DNA of 64,000 nt from Neurospora tetrasperma FGSC 2508 (Eukaryota; Ascomycota; Sordariomycetes; Sordariales; Sordariaceae). The stretch lies in NCBI RefSeq assembly GCF_000213175.1, contig NW_009799179.1, forward strand, positions 3,763,551-3,827,550. Direction: 5' to 3'. This document shows, one piece after another, positions 1-11,340 of this stretch. Position numbers and translations under genes: made by a program. Every line of letters begins with the position of its first letter. The first letter of the stretch is position 1. A model generated the notes under the pieces. It had not been told where the DNA came from. It worked only from the letters and a program-made list of their open reading frames with translations, and ran no database searches.

Positions 1-3000
1 CGCGGTAGCTGAAAGTAGGTACGTAAACCGAGCACCAGTGACGGACGGCAGAATGTATCGGTGTCTCGATTGTCATGCCATGCCATGCCATGCCATGCCA
101 TGTCTTGCCACTGCTAATGTTTTGTCTTGTCTCGCATTGGGACTCGTACGTTGGATACGATCAAAGATTTGGTTGAACTGGCTTTACTCACTCACGGTCA
201 CTCAATCGATGTATGTCCCGGTTTTGAAAACCATCTAAGTCGAGCACGAGGTAAAGCTCAAGGGAGGAGGATTAGTCGATTCGTGATGGACTCACTGACT
301 TTGACGATTCATTTCTTGAATATAAATATGTATACGTGCAGCACAACTGTTGTTCTGACGAAGTCTGATCCTCCTTTCCTTCACTTTCAGTTGATTGAGT
401 TTAACACTCTTCTCGGCTGTGTCTACCTACCTACATGTGTCAAACTTGACAACATTTGTTCAAATGTCAAACTCATCTTGTCAAACCCGGATGTCTGTAT
501 CAAATGAATCCAGTGACACCAAAATCCAGTCAGATACCGACGGGAAGATGCCATGGTTATCCTGGCACACGCAGATGGCTTGAGTAGCGCAAGCTCCTGG
601 GCAACGCTCGGCAGCAACCTGTGAAGATGCTTATTTGTTCACGGCATAGTGTATAGGTAGGTTAAGCTTGGTGTAACCGTGACTGATTTGTATCTCCCCT
701 TGACAAGCCCCATGGCCAAGAGGAGAGCCCGGTTTAGGTGAGAGGTGGATTAAGTTCGGTATATATGAGTATATGGATGGATATATATATGTAGTATAGA
801 AACGGTATGCCCGTTGAGCACTTGTCACTTATAGATTAATATGGGGGAAGGCGGGAGGAGAGAGAAAAAGAAAGTATACGTGTCTCTTGACCATTGCGAT
901 ATCTTTGTCATACACTAGGTACTCAGGTGATTGGGACGGGTGTACGTTCACTTCACAGCTGCTGTTTCTTGTGAAACATGAAACTTTCTCCCAATGGAGC
1001 ATGGTAGACGGGACGCAGCTGCTTGCTTGTCAATCATTCGGACTATCGTCTTGGTGATGCCGGCTAGGCGTACTAAGGGGAAAAGAAAAAGTCGCGTAGA
1101 ATGAATAAAAAAAACTAACCAAAAAAAATAGACCAACAAAACGAAGGGACTGAGACGGGTGATCATCCGGTGATCTTGTAAATGCCGAATCACAAATGAT
1201 GTGGGTTCGTATGTACTACATAGTATATTACCAACCAGGTGTGCTATATTACTAACAGTTGTGTTAGGCAGTTCCGGTTCGATTGTTTGAGGACCAAGAT
1301 CGACATTACCATGGGCGACTGCGAGCAGATTACCCAAACCATCGGACGACGGAATTCGGCATGGGACTAAAGCAGTTCTTTAATAATGGAAGCTTTCAAC
1401 GCGTAGCATTTGTAATAGGTAGTCCAAGAAAAGGGGTTGATGACTTGATTAGTATACTGTAGGTAAGTGAAGATCACCAGCTGAAAGTCTGGAATGGTCT
1501 TTGACACAGTCAAGAATAAGGAGCGTTGAGCGCATTCTGAGAGACTCCGAGTCGGGTATCCAGTTAGATTTCATAGTGGAGCCAAAGGTTAAGCTAAGAA
1601 GTGAGGTCGATGCTTCTACTAAGAATATCGAGTTTTGCTTTTGAGGGATTGCTAGTTTGATGTATTGGAGATGAAACTTGGTTCTTGAGTCGTCGGAAAC
1701 CTGCCTGTACACTACACCTCTGCGTCGATATAAAAGGGCACCTCGTCAATTGGACGATCTCTGGGAGTGGCAAAACTTCCACGCGCAAGGTGGCAGTCTC
1801 TACGAGAAATGGCAATTTTGGACTTCTTAAAGCCGAAGTTTTCTGTAGTGTCAGTAGCGCCTTGGCTGTGTGTACCACGCTGCCCTTGTATATCCATGCA
1901 GAGGTGTACATACTTGGCTTAGTCATGGTTCGATGTTTGGTTCGGTTTGATACCGAGCGCTTGAACTACGCAGTAGAGCATGTCGATCGCTGGTTCGCTT
2001 TGCTAAAATATTGGAGTCTACAAAACAACAGGCTTTCGAGAAAAGCGAGTTGAGAAGTCATCTGTGACAAAACTCAGACGTCAGGATGATGAATCCGTGA
2101 ACATACCATACTCACACCTATTTCCTTTTATCTCCAGCCATCCAGTCATCACGTCGAGATCAACACCCTATTGTGCCCCGTCCCCGTCTTTCGGATGGGG
2201 TGGTGTATGCGAACGGAATAAGCGTGCGATCCGAAGCCTCACGGGGCTGAGTGGGCAAGGTGAAGCAAGGAAGCCCTCTTTTATTGTTGATGCCGATTAG
2301 CACAAAAAACAAATCGTACCTACCTTGTCTTGAAATGGAAGGACGTCGGAAACAGCATCGAAGGGGCAAGGGAAGCGAAGGGAAGGTGCGAGCGACGGCA
2401 CTCCCATGATCCCAGAATGCACCTCGCTTTTGTCTTGCTGAGACGGTCCGCGGGAGCTGTCGCCGGCTTTTCTTTTTCATTTATTCTTTCTTTTGCCATC
2501 GCTCATAGTTGAAGTGTCTTCACGGTTCCGTAGCAGTCCTGTCTCCAAATTGGGACAGACACTTCACCATGCCTTGACCCCCTTTCTTCGGCTGAACAGC
2601 AGGCGATCTTGCTGGCGATACAGCTTTCGCCTCTGGGAAAAAGGCGGGACGCACAACGCATCGCAAGGAGTTCTGCTCGCTTCAGATCGGTCTGCGAAAA
2701 GAAAAAGAAAGGTGAGGAAAGCAGCGAAGCAGGACGCAGCGGGGCATTGTGCAGCCGAATGGAAATATGATGGACGATGGGACGTCGGAAAAGACGTTTG
2801 CGTTGGGAGTGGGTGGGTGAGAACGCACGGACAGGAACGGCCAGGCATGTACTTGGTAATACTAAAACCACGCTAGACTGTGGTCGGGTGGATGACAAAA
2901 GACGTCAACTTGGGAGTGAAACTGCAGTCGACACCTGAAAAATCACTGGCATCCCCCCGGCGAGCGGCGAGCGGCTGCGCTCCGGCATCCCCATCGCATC

Positions 3001-3900
3001 GCCTGGCTTCTCCATCCCGTCCGCCTTGTCTTGTCCCGTCGGTTCGGTCGGTCTTTGTGGTCTGCGTTCCCGCCGAACGTGCCTTTTGCTGCAATCTGCA
3101 CTGCAACATCTGCACTCGCCGTTCCCGTTTCCTTGGCTTCACGGTCGGCCAGATCTTGGCTCTTTTCCCATCTCCCCGTCACTCTTTCCTTGCAACAGCA
3201 GCAGACAGTGCAACCAGGCAGAGGGCGCGCAGCACCCGTCCTTCGAAAGTTCGTCGAGTTGATTGGGAATTGGCAGCCACGGCAGCGAAAAGCGAGCCTC
3301 CACTTGACTTCGCAAGCAACCTCGAGCACGCCAACTTCCATTGTCGCCAATCTTTCCCCCTAACTTCATACCGACCAAACCCTGAAACATCCCAGTTCTC
3401 CCCTAACGACTTCCAATCTTTCGCCCGGCTGTCCGTCCTTTCTTTTCGCCATCGACCAAACCCTCTCTCTTTCAACCTCCAGCAGTAGCGGCAGGGCAGC
3501 AGCACCCACAGCCCATTTTCCCCTACGGCTTTCTTTCGCAAAAAGACGGCTGTTTTGCGGATGCCATAAGACCCGGAGCCGAAGGGCCGCTGTAAACCCT
3601 TCGAAATGCCCAACAATGTCTATGTGTGGGTGGTCCCGTCGCTCCCTCTCTTCCCCCCCCCCCCTATAATTCGAAGCCCCTCCGAAAAGCACCCCGAAAA
3701 GCACCCATCCCCCCCCTCCGCTTCCGCTTTCCTAGTGCTTGGCGTCCGGTCGATGCTCCTGAGGCCATCACCTCTTGGCTAGCCAAGCCTCGCCAAGCCT
3801 CAGGAAACGAGCACTGTCTGTCGCCGCCACGAGGACACATCTTTGACCTCGTCATACCAACACAATTATTGAGGGCCATCTACTGACACGATTGTTGCTG
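1..3900. other. Intergenic region and long leader upstream of the RING gene
   Basis: No convincing gene is seen. A five-base repeat (unit CATGC) lies at 74-102 and a C12 run at 3653-3664. From about 2900 to 3900 the plus strand is pyrimidine-rich, as in the 5' leader or promoter of a downstream fungal gene. An apparent intron 3' end (CTGAC branch followed by GCAG at 3899-3902) suggests a spliced 5' untranslated leader for the RING gene. Open frames here are short or biased by the CT-rich composition and match no family I know. Confidence 0.5.
74..102. repeat. Simple repeat (CATGC)n
   Basis: Nearly six perfect tandem copies of a five-base unit in intergenic DNA. Confidence 0.95.
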
Positions 3901-4252
3901 CAGCTGTCGATGAGATTCGGAATGTCGTGTACGTCGTCGTCCTCCCTACTTGTGGTTTATCCAACTCCCCCATCTCGTCCGCCTTTCCTTCAGCTCCTTC
4001 CTAACCCACTCCAAGTGGACCCTGCACTGGAGCTTCCCCTTCCTAAGCCCAGCCAAGTTCCAACTCTGCCTCGTTTTCTCTGTCGCCAAGTTCGATCGCC
4101 AAGACTTCATCTGCATCCTAAGCCAAAGCCATATGGCTTCGGACGCGATGGATCGCTATGGCACCAGCTTTAGTCCCGATATCGCGAGCTCCCCTGTGCT
4201 AGATGCCACAGCGTCGGAACTGTCCTTGCTGACCTGCCTCAACTTGGTGCAG

Positions 4253-5983
4253 CCTGTTACTTAGCAATCCAGCCTGGCGCGGTGGCACAACTATTTCCAA
4301 CACCGTCATCAGAAATGTGACGGCTTTAACAGTATGTCTGGTAGTTTGCCCTGCTGTCGTGCGAGACTTTTCGTTGACACGCTGTCAATAGCACACACTC
4401 ACAGTTTCGACCCGCATCGCCGAGAATATAACGGTCCTGGCCTCCAAGTATGCAGCAACCCAGAATGGCGTCATCCAGGGTCTACTATACGTCCCCGACC
4501 TTTCCGAGAAATATCCTTGTGTGGATAACTTGACCGCATACATACCAGAAAGCGCTCCTCGTCGTGCTCAGCTTCCGCCCGCTAATATCAACCTTATCGC
4601 CCTTGTGCCTTGGATTAATGCCCAGTGTGCTCGACACTTCTTGATCTCAGCTCGTCAAGACCCGGTCCGAGGTCTCATCTTCTACAAACCCGACAACTCG
4701 ACCGAAAAACCTCCCAAGGGTAGTTCAGATGAATGGGATATTGGAGACGGTGGAAAATGGAGATCCCAAGCTGGGTATCCCATCTATGCCATGTCAGGTG
4801 CCGCTGGTCAACGAGTTATGAACCAGTTGAGCTTGTACTCGGGTAACGTGTCGGAAATACCCTTTGGTGATAGAATCGCCCAAGTGTATAATCCTAGCCC
4901 GGGCGATTTTGTCCGAGTATGGACCGAGTTGTCGGTTTCAACCGACACCGCTCTACCTGGAATATGGGTCTACATCCTGATCATCATCGGTGTTCTCCTG
5001 GGCGCTATTATCGGGATTTCACTCTTGATGCATTTCATCCAAGCCAAACGTCGCTCATCCCTGCGCAGACGTGTCATTTCCGGCGAGGTCAACCTAGAAC
5101 GAATGGGTATCAAGCGATTGAGGGTACCTATGGAGGTCATCGACACGTTTCCTCTGTTTACTTACCATTACGAGCCGGACAGCATCAGTGTGCCAACATC
5201 GCCGAGATCTTTGCGTCCCGATAGGCCCAGGGGAGGCAGTCGCACTCAGTCGGAAGCAGCCACCGCGCAGTCCGTTTCTGGGCTAACCGTGGCTATGTCA
5301 GAGAAAGCCCCCAGCACCGTTGCGACCGACTATCAGCCAGCATGCGCTATCTGCTTGGAACCGTACCAGAACCGAGTCACGGTTATCCGCGAGATTCCCT
5401 GCGGGCATATCTTCCACACGCAGTGTATCGACGAGTTTCTCAGCGAAAACAGCTCGCTATGTCCGATTTGCAAAGCCTGCATGCTGCCCAGCGGGTACTG
5501 TCCCAAAATTACCAATGCGATGGTGCGGCGAGAACGGGCGGTGCGACGACTACGAGACCGGATAACAGTCGAAGATTCTTGTTCGGAATACGAAATGGTT
5601 GATCAAGGAAAGCCAATCCGGGGGGGCAAGAGTCTTAGGAGCTTACTGGGGGGAGGAGGAGATGACCCCAAAGCTGCGGATGCAGCAACAATTGCCACGA
5701 CTCCATCCCGAATGTCAATCAGACAGGGCTCTATTCAACGCGCGGGCGGAAAGCAACAAAAACAAGTTGGAAACAACAATAATGGTAATGCGCAGAGGGG
5801 TATTCCTCCTGTGCTCGGGAGGAAGCGGATGCGGGAACTGGCTGGCGGATCTGATATCGACGACGGGGAGTCACAAGCACCAGCCTGTAAGTTGATCGTT
5901 CTTTGTTGCCCTGAGAGCTCCGGATTGACCATCTTTGCTACACAGGGGAGAGATTACGACGCAAAGTATTCCCAGGCTTCTAG
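4253..5983 (+). CDS. PA-TM-RING type membrane E3 ubiquitin ligase (5' end unresolved)
   Basis: Likely a transmembrane RING-H2 ubiquitin ligase. The lumenal half resembles a protease-associated domain, with the stretch reading NITVLASKYAATQNGVIQGL near 4425-4485. One membrane helix follows at about 4966-5040 (VYILIIIGVLLGAIIGISLL). A complete RING-H2 lies at 5341-5490: CAIC, then C-GHIFH, then QCID, then CPIC, with all eight metal ligands present. The tail is basic and disordered. Exons I can support: from about 4253 to 4331, 4392-5886 and 5946-5983. Introns are 4332-4391 (GTATGT donor) and 5887-5945 (GTAAGT donor, CACAG acceptor). The last exon gives a short WERLRRKVFPGF end. Family members normally begin with a signal peptide; I could not place that first exon, so the start is the weakest part. 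A splice acceptor after CTGAC at 4229-4252 is the best candidate left boundary. The role is inferred from domain order: protein quality control or trafficking in the endomembrane system. Confidence 0.8.
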
Positions 5984-6523
5984 GTACAGCCGAAGGATAG
6001 CTGGGATTTTTTACGCACATGGTGGACAGGTAGCAACAACGGCTCTTCAGAGCACTTTAAGAAACAAATGAGCAGGCGGCAGTTTTTCGCATCCGCTTCC
6101 AGTTCTTGGAAAGAGTGGAAGGGGGGAGTATGGTGTAGGCGATATGGACATGATACCCCTTTTCGCATGTTTTGGCAGATTCACATAAAGGTGACGGGCA
6201 TAGAGGAGAGCATTTGTACGGTTTTGGTATCGGCGTTCTAGTCATTTTGGGGCACTTTGTGTATAGACTTGCCTCGAATGAGGATACGAACTGGGAAGTT
6301 TCTAAGAGGACCTCGTAAGACAATCTAAGGAGGTGCACGTTGAAGATATGACAATGCACAAATTTGAGAGATTCAATACGAAATAACTCAAAGTTATGAA
6401 ATTGCCAAGCCTTATCGAGGTGCTCGGGGGGTAAATCAGATACGTGAAAGAATTAATTGGATACAGAAATGGATGATGCATTCTACCGGGGTATCAATGA
6501 CGCTGGGATACTGGAATTTGCAG

Positions 6524-6546
6524 CCTCCTCCTCCTCCTCCTCCTCC
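6524..6546. repeat. Simple repeat (CCT)n
   Basis: Between seven and eight perfect tandem CCT units in noncoding DNA. Confidence 0.95.
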
Positions 6547-7173
6547 ACCACCCCTCATACTTTGCCATCTCCCTTTCCTCTCGGATAATAACGGTCAATC
6601 CTTCCGTCATCCTTCTGTCCAAAATCATTCCGTCCTTGTCCTGGGAATTAAATCTCTTGTCACAGACCAGTGTGAAAATGGTATCCTTTATCCCATCCTC
6701 TGCCACCACCACCTCCTGATTCCTTTCCCCCTATGTAAACTGCAACGCATCCAAGCCTCCCTTCTCCCCGTCTTTTCAAAAATGCGAAAAATGCGAAAAA
6801 GGAAGGGGAAAAAAAGGAAAAAAGAAAAATGCAACACAATGCAACGCAAAACGCCTTTTTTTGTTCTCGCGAAGGGAACAAGGAAAGAAGACAATTGGGG
6901 CAAAAAGAAATGTAGATGAGTATGATGTCGTGTCGAAAAAAGAATCGTTGGATCCAGCCCACCGCCTCGCTCTCGACATGATGGAACAAAATCAGACAGA
7001 CAAGGAACGTGAAAAGAAAAAAAGAAAATAGACAGAAATGTGTATGCCCTCGTGGTTCCCAAACAGATCTCTCGTTTCCAATCATCTGCATTGCTCTTTC
7101 AGCCAATATTCTCCCGTCACCGACATCGACACCGACGACCCCCAAACTCGCGCAAGGAAACCAGCAAGGCACA

Positions 7174-7176
<3 letters not shown>

Positions 7177-7219
<43 letters not shown>
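7177..7219. repeat. Dinucleotide repeat (AC)n
   Basis: A pure 43-base AC/GT microsatellite. On the minus strand it lies just downstream of the stop codon at 7254, so it probably falls in that gene's 3' untranslated region as (GT)n. Confidence 0.97.
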
Positions 7220-7221
<2 letters not shown>

Positions 7222-7253
7222 GGATAGGCAAGCTCGCTCACGAGCAAAATCTT

Positions 7254-8939
7254 CTAGAACCTATTTGGCATGTTACCCGCCCCCGGTACCGATGGTCCTA
7301 GCAATCCAGCTGGAGTCTTGGGCGTAGGTGGCACGTACTTAGCGCCCCTCGCCACGGCGCCCAAGTCGGCCTCCTCCATCATTGCCGTGAAGGTTGTCAC
7401 TGGTCTGGTTGATTGCCCCTGGTGGTTATCGGGATTGAAGGGGTCGTAATCATCGGTGTTGTAAGTATTGGTGTTAATAAGATAGGTGTAATTGGTGTTG
7501 TTGTTAATGAATTTGGAGTACGTGTTGCTGTTGTTGGCGTTGGCGTTGGCATTGGAATTGCTCTTGGCAAGCCGCTCGGGAGTTAATGTTCGTGGGTCAG
7601 CGAACACGTTGATGCTGATTCCGCTAGGTTCGCGGGGGCTTTCTTGTCCGCTCGTTGCGCCCCAGGGGGTAATGGGTGGTGTTCTGTAGCCGGGTCGACC
7701 GCCTGCTGCTGGTGGAGGGGAGTTGTTGCGGCTGCTGATGCTGGTGCCGGTGTAGGCTGATGGGCCGGGAACGTTTCCACTGACGTTACGTCCGTAACCA
7801 CCATAGGCTATGCTGCTGTCCTGTCCCTCGGACGGGGTTTTGGCCCGGCTGTTGTTGCGGCTGTGGTGGTTTGGAGACCCGCGAGGGGGAGTATCGAAGG
7901 GGTTGACGTTGCCTGATACTGCTGCAAAGTCGGAGTCAGGGCCGCGGTGCGATTGGGCGGAGACTGAGCGGTTGAAGTCGGTTCGGATGGTGTCCTCGGC
8001 AACGATGGGGTTGCTGATGATGTTGCCGAAGGAGGACGTGGATCGGTTCAGGCGGGGTTTCTCGCCATGGCCGTGTTGACTGGCTCCAGCTCCGGATTCT
8101 TTGTTTCTGCGGTTCAGGATGCAGAGGTAGAGGGTAATCAGGCCACCGATGATGAAGACCACAACACCTGCAACCACGCCAGCGATGAGGAGATTGGGAC
8201 TTCCTCCGTCCTCATCATCATCGTCATCATCATCATCTTGTTGGTCGGGCTTTCCGCTTTCCACCGGCTTTGCACTCCCTGCTGACTGGTTACCACTTGC
8301 TGCAGGCTTGCCGGTTTCTGTAGGCTTGTCGGTTGCTGTCGGCTTATTGGTTGCTGTTGGCTTGTCGGTTCCTGCAGGAAGCTCAGTCACAGAGAATATT
8401 GATTTGGATGTTGTCTGGGAGGATTGAGAACTGCTAATTGGCACTTGGGTTGCTGTTGTCGTTACGCTTGGTGATGGCTTGTCATTCATCTCTTGGGGCG
8501 TCTTTGACTGATCCGCATCCTTTTGACAATAACCTTCGGTATTGCAAGAGTAACCCCATGGACAGCATCTATCACCACACCGCTTCAAAGGCACATCAAA
8601 AACATTTGTCTTGAGGCCTGCTTGAGAGTTCTTCAGTGGATTCTGCTTGCTAGTGTCGCAGGAAATCGGTTGTATCATCGAGCAGTCTTGTCCATTTGGG
8701 CAGCAAAGAGCCGCGGTGTTTGCGGCCAAAGGAATGCATGTCGAGTCGGTCGGACAGCAAAAGTTATCGGGCAAGCCGGCCTGTGGGCACTTTGAGAAGC
8801 CCTCGGCCGCACATGTTGATGTTGACTGTCGTTGGAACAGCTGGCTAGCTGGTACGGCTGAGACTGTTGTCGCGCTCAAGGCGACGACGACCAGTAGTAG
8901 TGAGCTCGCTTGTTGTAGTAGTCGCCGCGGCCCCGGCAT
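7254..8939 (-). CDS. Secreted cysteine-rich, Ser/Thr-rich single-pass membrane protein
   Basis: A 561-residue intronless gene of unrecognised family. Residues 1-28 form a clear signal peptide (basic start, then LLLVVVALSATT). Residues 43-138 hold 14 cysteines, including three CC pairs, pointing to a disulfide-bonded extracellular module. Residues 150-230 are Ser/Thr/Pro-rich with a repeated [T/A]-x-KP-T unit around 191-212, likely O-glycosylated. A run of ten acidic residues (235-244) precedes a membrane helix at 249-274 (LIAGVVAGVVVFIIGGLITL), followed by the stop-transfer sequence NRRNK. The remaining 285 residues should be cytosolic, rich in Ser/Pro and with an Asn-rich patch (NANANANNSN). 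Overall plan (signal, Cys-rich head, mannosylated stalk, one helix, cytosolic tail) resembles fungal cell-surface sensors such as the Wsc/Mid2 types, but no WSC domain signature is obvious. Function as a wall sensor is inference. Confidence 0.88.
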   Translation of the reverse strand: MPGPRRLLQQASSLLLVVVALSATTVSAVPASQLFQRQSTSTCAAEGFSKCPQAGLPDNFCCPTDSTCIPLAANTAALCCPNGQDCSMIQPISCDTSKQNPLKNSQAGLKTNVFDVPLKRCGDRCCPWGYSCNTEGYCQKDADQSKTPQEMNDKPSPSVTTTATQVPISSSQSSQTTSKSIFSVTELPAGTDKPTATNKPTATDKPTETGKPAASGNQSAGSAKPVESGKPDQQDDDDDDDDEDGGSPNLLIAGVVAGVVVFIIGGLITLYLCILNRRNKESGAGASQHGHGEKPRLNRSTSSFGNIISNPIVAEDTIRTDFNRSVSAQSHRGPDSDFAAVSGNVNPFDTPPRGSPNHHSRNNSRAKTPSEGQDSSIAYGGYGRNVSGNVPGPSAYTGTSISSRNNSPPPAAGGRPGYRTPPITPWGATSGQESPREPSGISINVFADPRTLTPERLAKSNSNANANANNSNTYSKFINNNTNYTYLINTNTYNTDDYDPFNPDNHQGQSTRPVTTFTAMMEEADLGAVARGAKYVPPTPKTPAGLLGPSVPGAGNMPNRF

Positions 8940-10840
8940 TGTGAATACCTACTCGAGCAGGGCCGTGCTGAGTAGTGGACTGGGTGAAGGAGATGTCGGC
9001 TATTATGTCGGTTACAGTCGAGACGGCTCGAAAATTGGGTAGGAAGTCTCACTTGTGGCCGGCAACGTGGAGAAAGAAAAACAAAGGTAAAGAAGAATCA
9101 GAAGACTTGGGATATGATGTGACAATGCGTTTGAGAGGCAGATGAGAAGCCGTAACCCCAGAATCACGACAAACAAAGAAAATGACAACGACGTTGACCA
9201 GTCAAACGACGAAAGGGACAAAAAATCAGGAAAGAGAAGATTGAGGCAAATGGGAGAGGAAGTCAGGAACGGCTTGGTTAAGGTATCATGGGTATATCGA
9301 CAACCGGGGGTGCCGGCCCTCTGGCTCACAAGCCGCTTGTGTCTGGATAGTCTAGATGACTGACACATGGACAGGCAAGCATGCGTCTGATTACTACAAA
9401 GAAAAATTCTTGCAGAAAGCAGCGGAAACGCATCATTTGGCCCAATGGAGGAGACCAGCGCAACGCTCTCCTCCAACCGCTTCTCACCCAAGTTGGATTG
9501 GCCCCTGGCGCTATTCCATCAAGGAACCACAGGCGCGAATGGGTGAGCCCTGGAACCTCGATAGGCTTCCCGTCTACAGTACCACGCAGATTGGCATATG
9601 TATGTGGCCCTTGCTATCTGTAACCCCGGGATGGGTATGCCATTCATGGATGCGGGGATCGAGCGATGGAGCGACGACGGGGCGGCGATGGGGCCATGGT
9701 GGTCAGTCAGTCTCGTCAGTCTGGTGTAGTCAGCGGATGCAGGGTGTATTTTGAGATTGGGTGAGTGTGACCGGGCATCGTCAAGGCCTCTCCGATCCTC
9801 AAGCCCAGCCCAGATGCTAGACAAGGTGTGGATCAAGGCAGTGAAAAAAGGTCTCAAAGCGCTTCGCTTTTGAGCAAGTGCTTGGTTGACGTGAAGCGCC
9901 GACGACCTGGCGATGAATGATGAGTGGGCGAATGAGTGGCAGATGGCTTAGGTTGTTTGGAGTTGTCAAAGTCAAGATGACAAGATGCAGCTTGGTTGGT
10001 CCACAATCCTTCCCGTCCGCGCCTACAATGCTACGCTAGCAGGGATCCACTGTTAGGTTCCTTCAGGGGTCACTTGATCTCCACTGAGCGTCACTAGAAA
10101 TAGTGTAGCGTAAAAGGCTTAGCGCCCGCTCGCCAAGCGCCGGCTGCCGACCTGAATGACGGAGCGGAAACAGCTGCTTTGCACGGGCCACACGGAACCT
10201 GGCTCGGTGCATATACGGGTCCGGGGACACTAACCTTCTTCCGATTCTACTTGTATCGTGCAGACTCGACATGACCCGGAGCATTTGACCATCCGACACA
10301 GTTCGGAGCTATAGTACTGTTTGACGGCTACACAGCGCGTACACAATGTCACACATCGATATTGATGGGGCGGATCTTCGAGTACGTCACGTTCTCTGTG
10401 TGATGCCATGGGTTGAGGCATGTTATCGTAAAACATTACCCATTCGACTATCTTCAGAAGTCGCGAGACTTGTTCACGGTAGCCGCTCGACGATATGCAC
10501 GTTACCAACTTGTTTCGATATTCCAAATCTCCGGAACCTCCAGAAAACCGAATTATCACTGCCAAAACGCCCGAAGATCAATCATCCCTCCGCCCATTGA
10601 CGTTGTTAGCAATACCTCCACCTGATTCTGCACATTGATCATGACATCACCGCCTCCTTCCTTCAAGTCATGATAACATACTTCTTGCGAAAGACCATAA
10701 TCAAAATGGCGAGGTATCAAAGCACACAATCGCCAAAATCATAAACGTAAAACGAGATGTCAAACAACCCGGACACTTGAATCTCGCCGTCACTCATCAA
10801 CGGTTTTGACCCATCTGATAGTCCAAAAAAGGCACCACCA
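8940..10840. other. Intergenic region upstream of the cysteine-rich membrane protein gene
   Basis: Presumed promoter of the minus-strand gene starting at 8939. No conserved coding frame, RNA gene or transposon is apparent. The open frames present are short and of low complexity. Confidence 0.45.
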
Positions 10841-11340
10841 CTCCCTCCGTAATAACCATCTTCATCACCGGCTTCAACCGCCGTCTCTGCTGCCGCCTCC
10901 TACTACTCTCCTCCTACCTCCAGCGTCTCAGCAATAACCGTCATAGCCGCCGTCCGCAACCCTCCCTACCCCACCTCTCGATCTCTTTCATTTTACGCCT
11001 GCCCATCGTCAAGATCGGACCGAACGTGCGCGCCGACCTAGCCGCTGCTGTGCAGGAGCTCGAGGAGAAGCATGGTATCGACACCATTGACGTGGTTATT
11101 GCTAACGCTTCGACGGGATATGTGTGGCCGAAGGTTAGGGAGGCCCAGGTGGATGATAATAACAGAAGACGAATATGTTTGGGTTTGTGGAGCTGATGAA
11201 CGGGTTGGTTTTTGCCTCTGTTTTGGAGAGGACTGCTGCCCAGAAGAAGGAGAAAGGAAAGGGCGAGGATGAAGAGGAGGTGGTTTGGGTTACGATTGAA
11301 AGTGCAAGGGGAAGGGGGGCGTTTGGACGATGTGAGTTCT
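10840..11340 (+). pseudogene. Decayed short-chain dehydrogenase/reductase (SDR) fragment
   Basis: Pieces of an SDR gene appear in the right order but in different frames. At about 10845-10880 there is a damaged nucleotide-binding loop (FITGFNRR where the family has ITGANRGIG). At 10934-10960 the frame reads ITVIAAVRNPP, the usual beta-2 segment with an Arg for NADP. At 11010-11090 it reads VRADLAAAVQELEEKHGI, then DVVIANAS, the family's NAG-type motif. At 11175 it reads MFGFVELMNG, then near 11280 VVWVTI, the strand before the catalytic Ser. Frame changes occur between these blocks with no splice signals to explain them, and the YxxxK active-site region is missing, so the gene is truncated at about 11340. 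Likely a dead copy of a ketoreductase-type SDR; no C-to-T bias strong enough to claim RIP was seen. Confidence 0.6.

Larger units (their letters stand above)
5984..7253. other. Convergent intergenic region with simple repeats
   Basis: 3' region shared by the plus-strand RING gene and the minus-strand cysteine-rich gene. It contains (CCT)n at 6524-6546, A-rich patches near 6775-6910 and a long (AC)n tract at 7177-7219 close to the stop codon of the minus-strand gene. No gene is seen. Confidence 0.6.

Noticed and set aside
2880-3488. 202-codon plus-strand frame upstream of the RING gene
   Set aside because: CT-rich leader-type DNA with equally open overlapping frames on both strands; no conserved motif.
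6660-7327. Cys/Val or His/Thr repeat proteins
   Set aside because: Produced by translating the (AC)n microsatellite.
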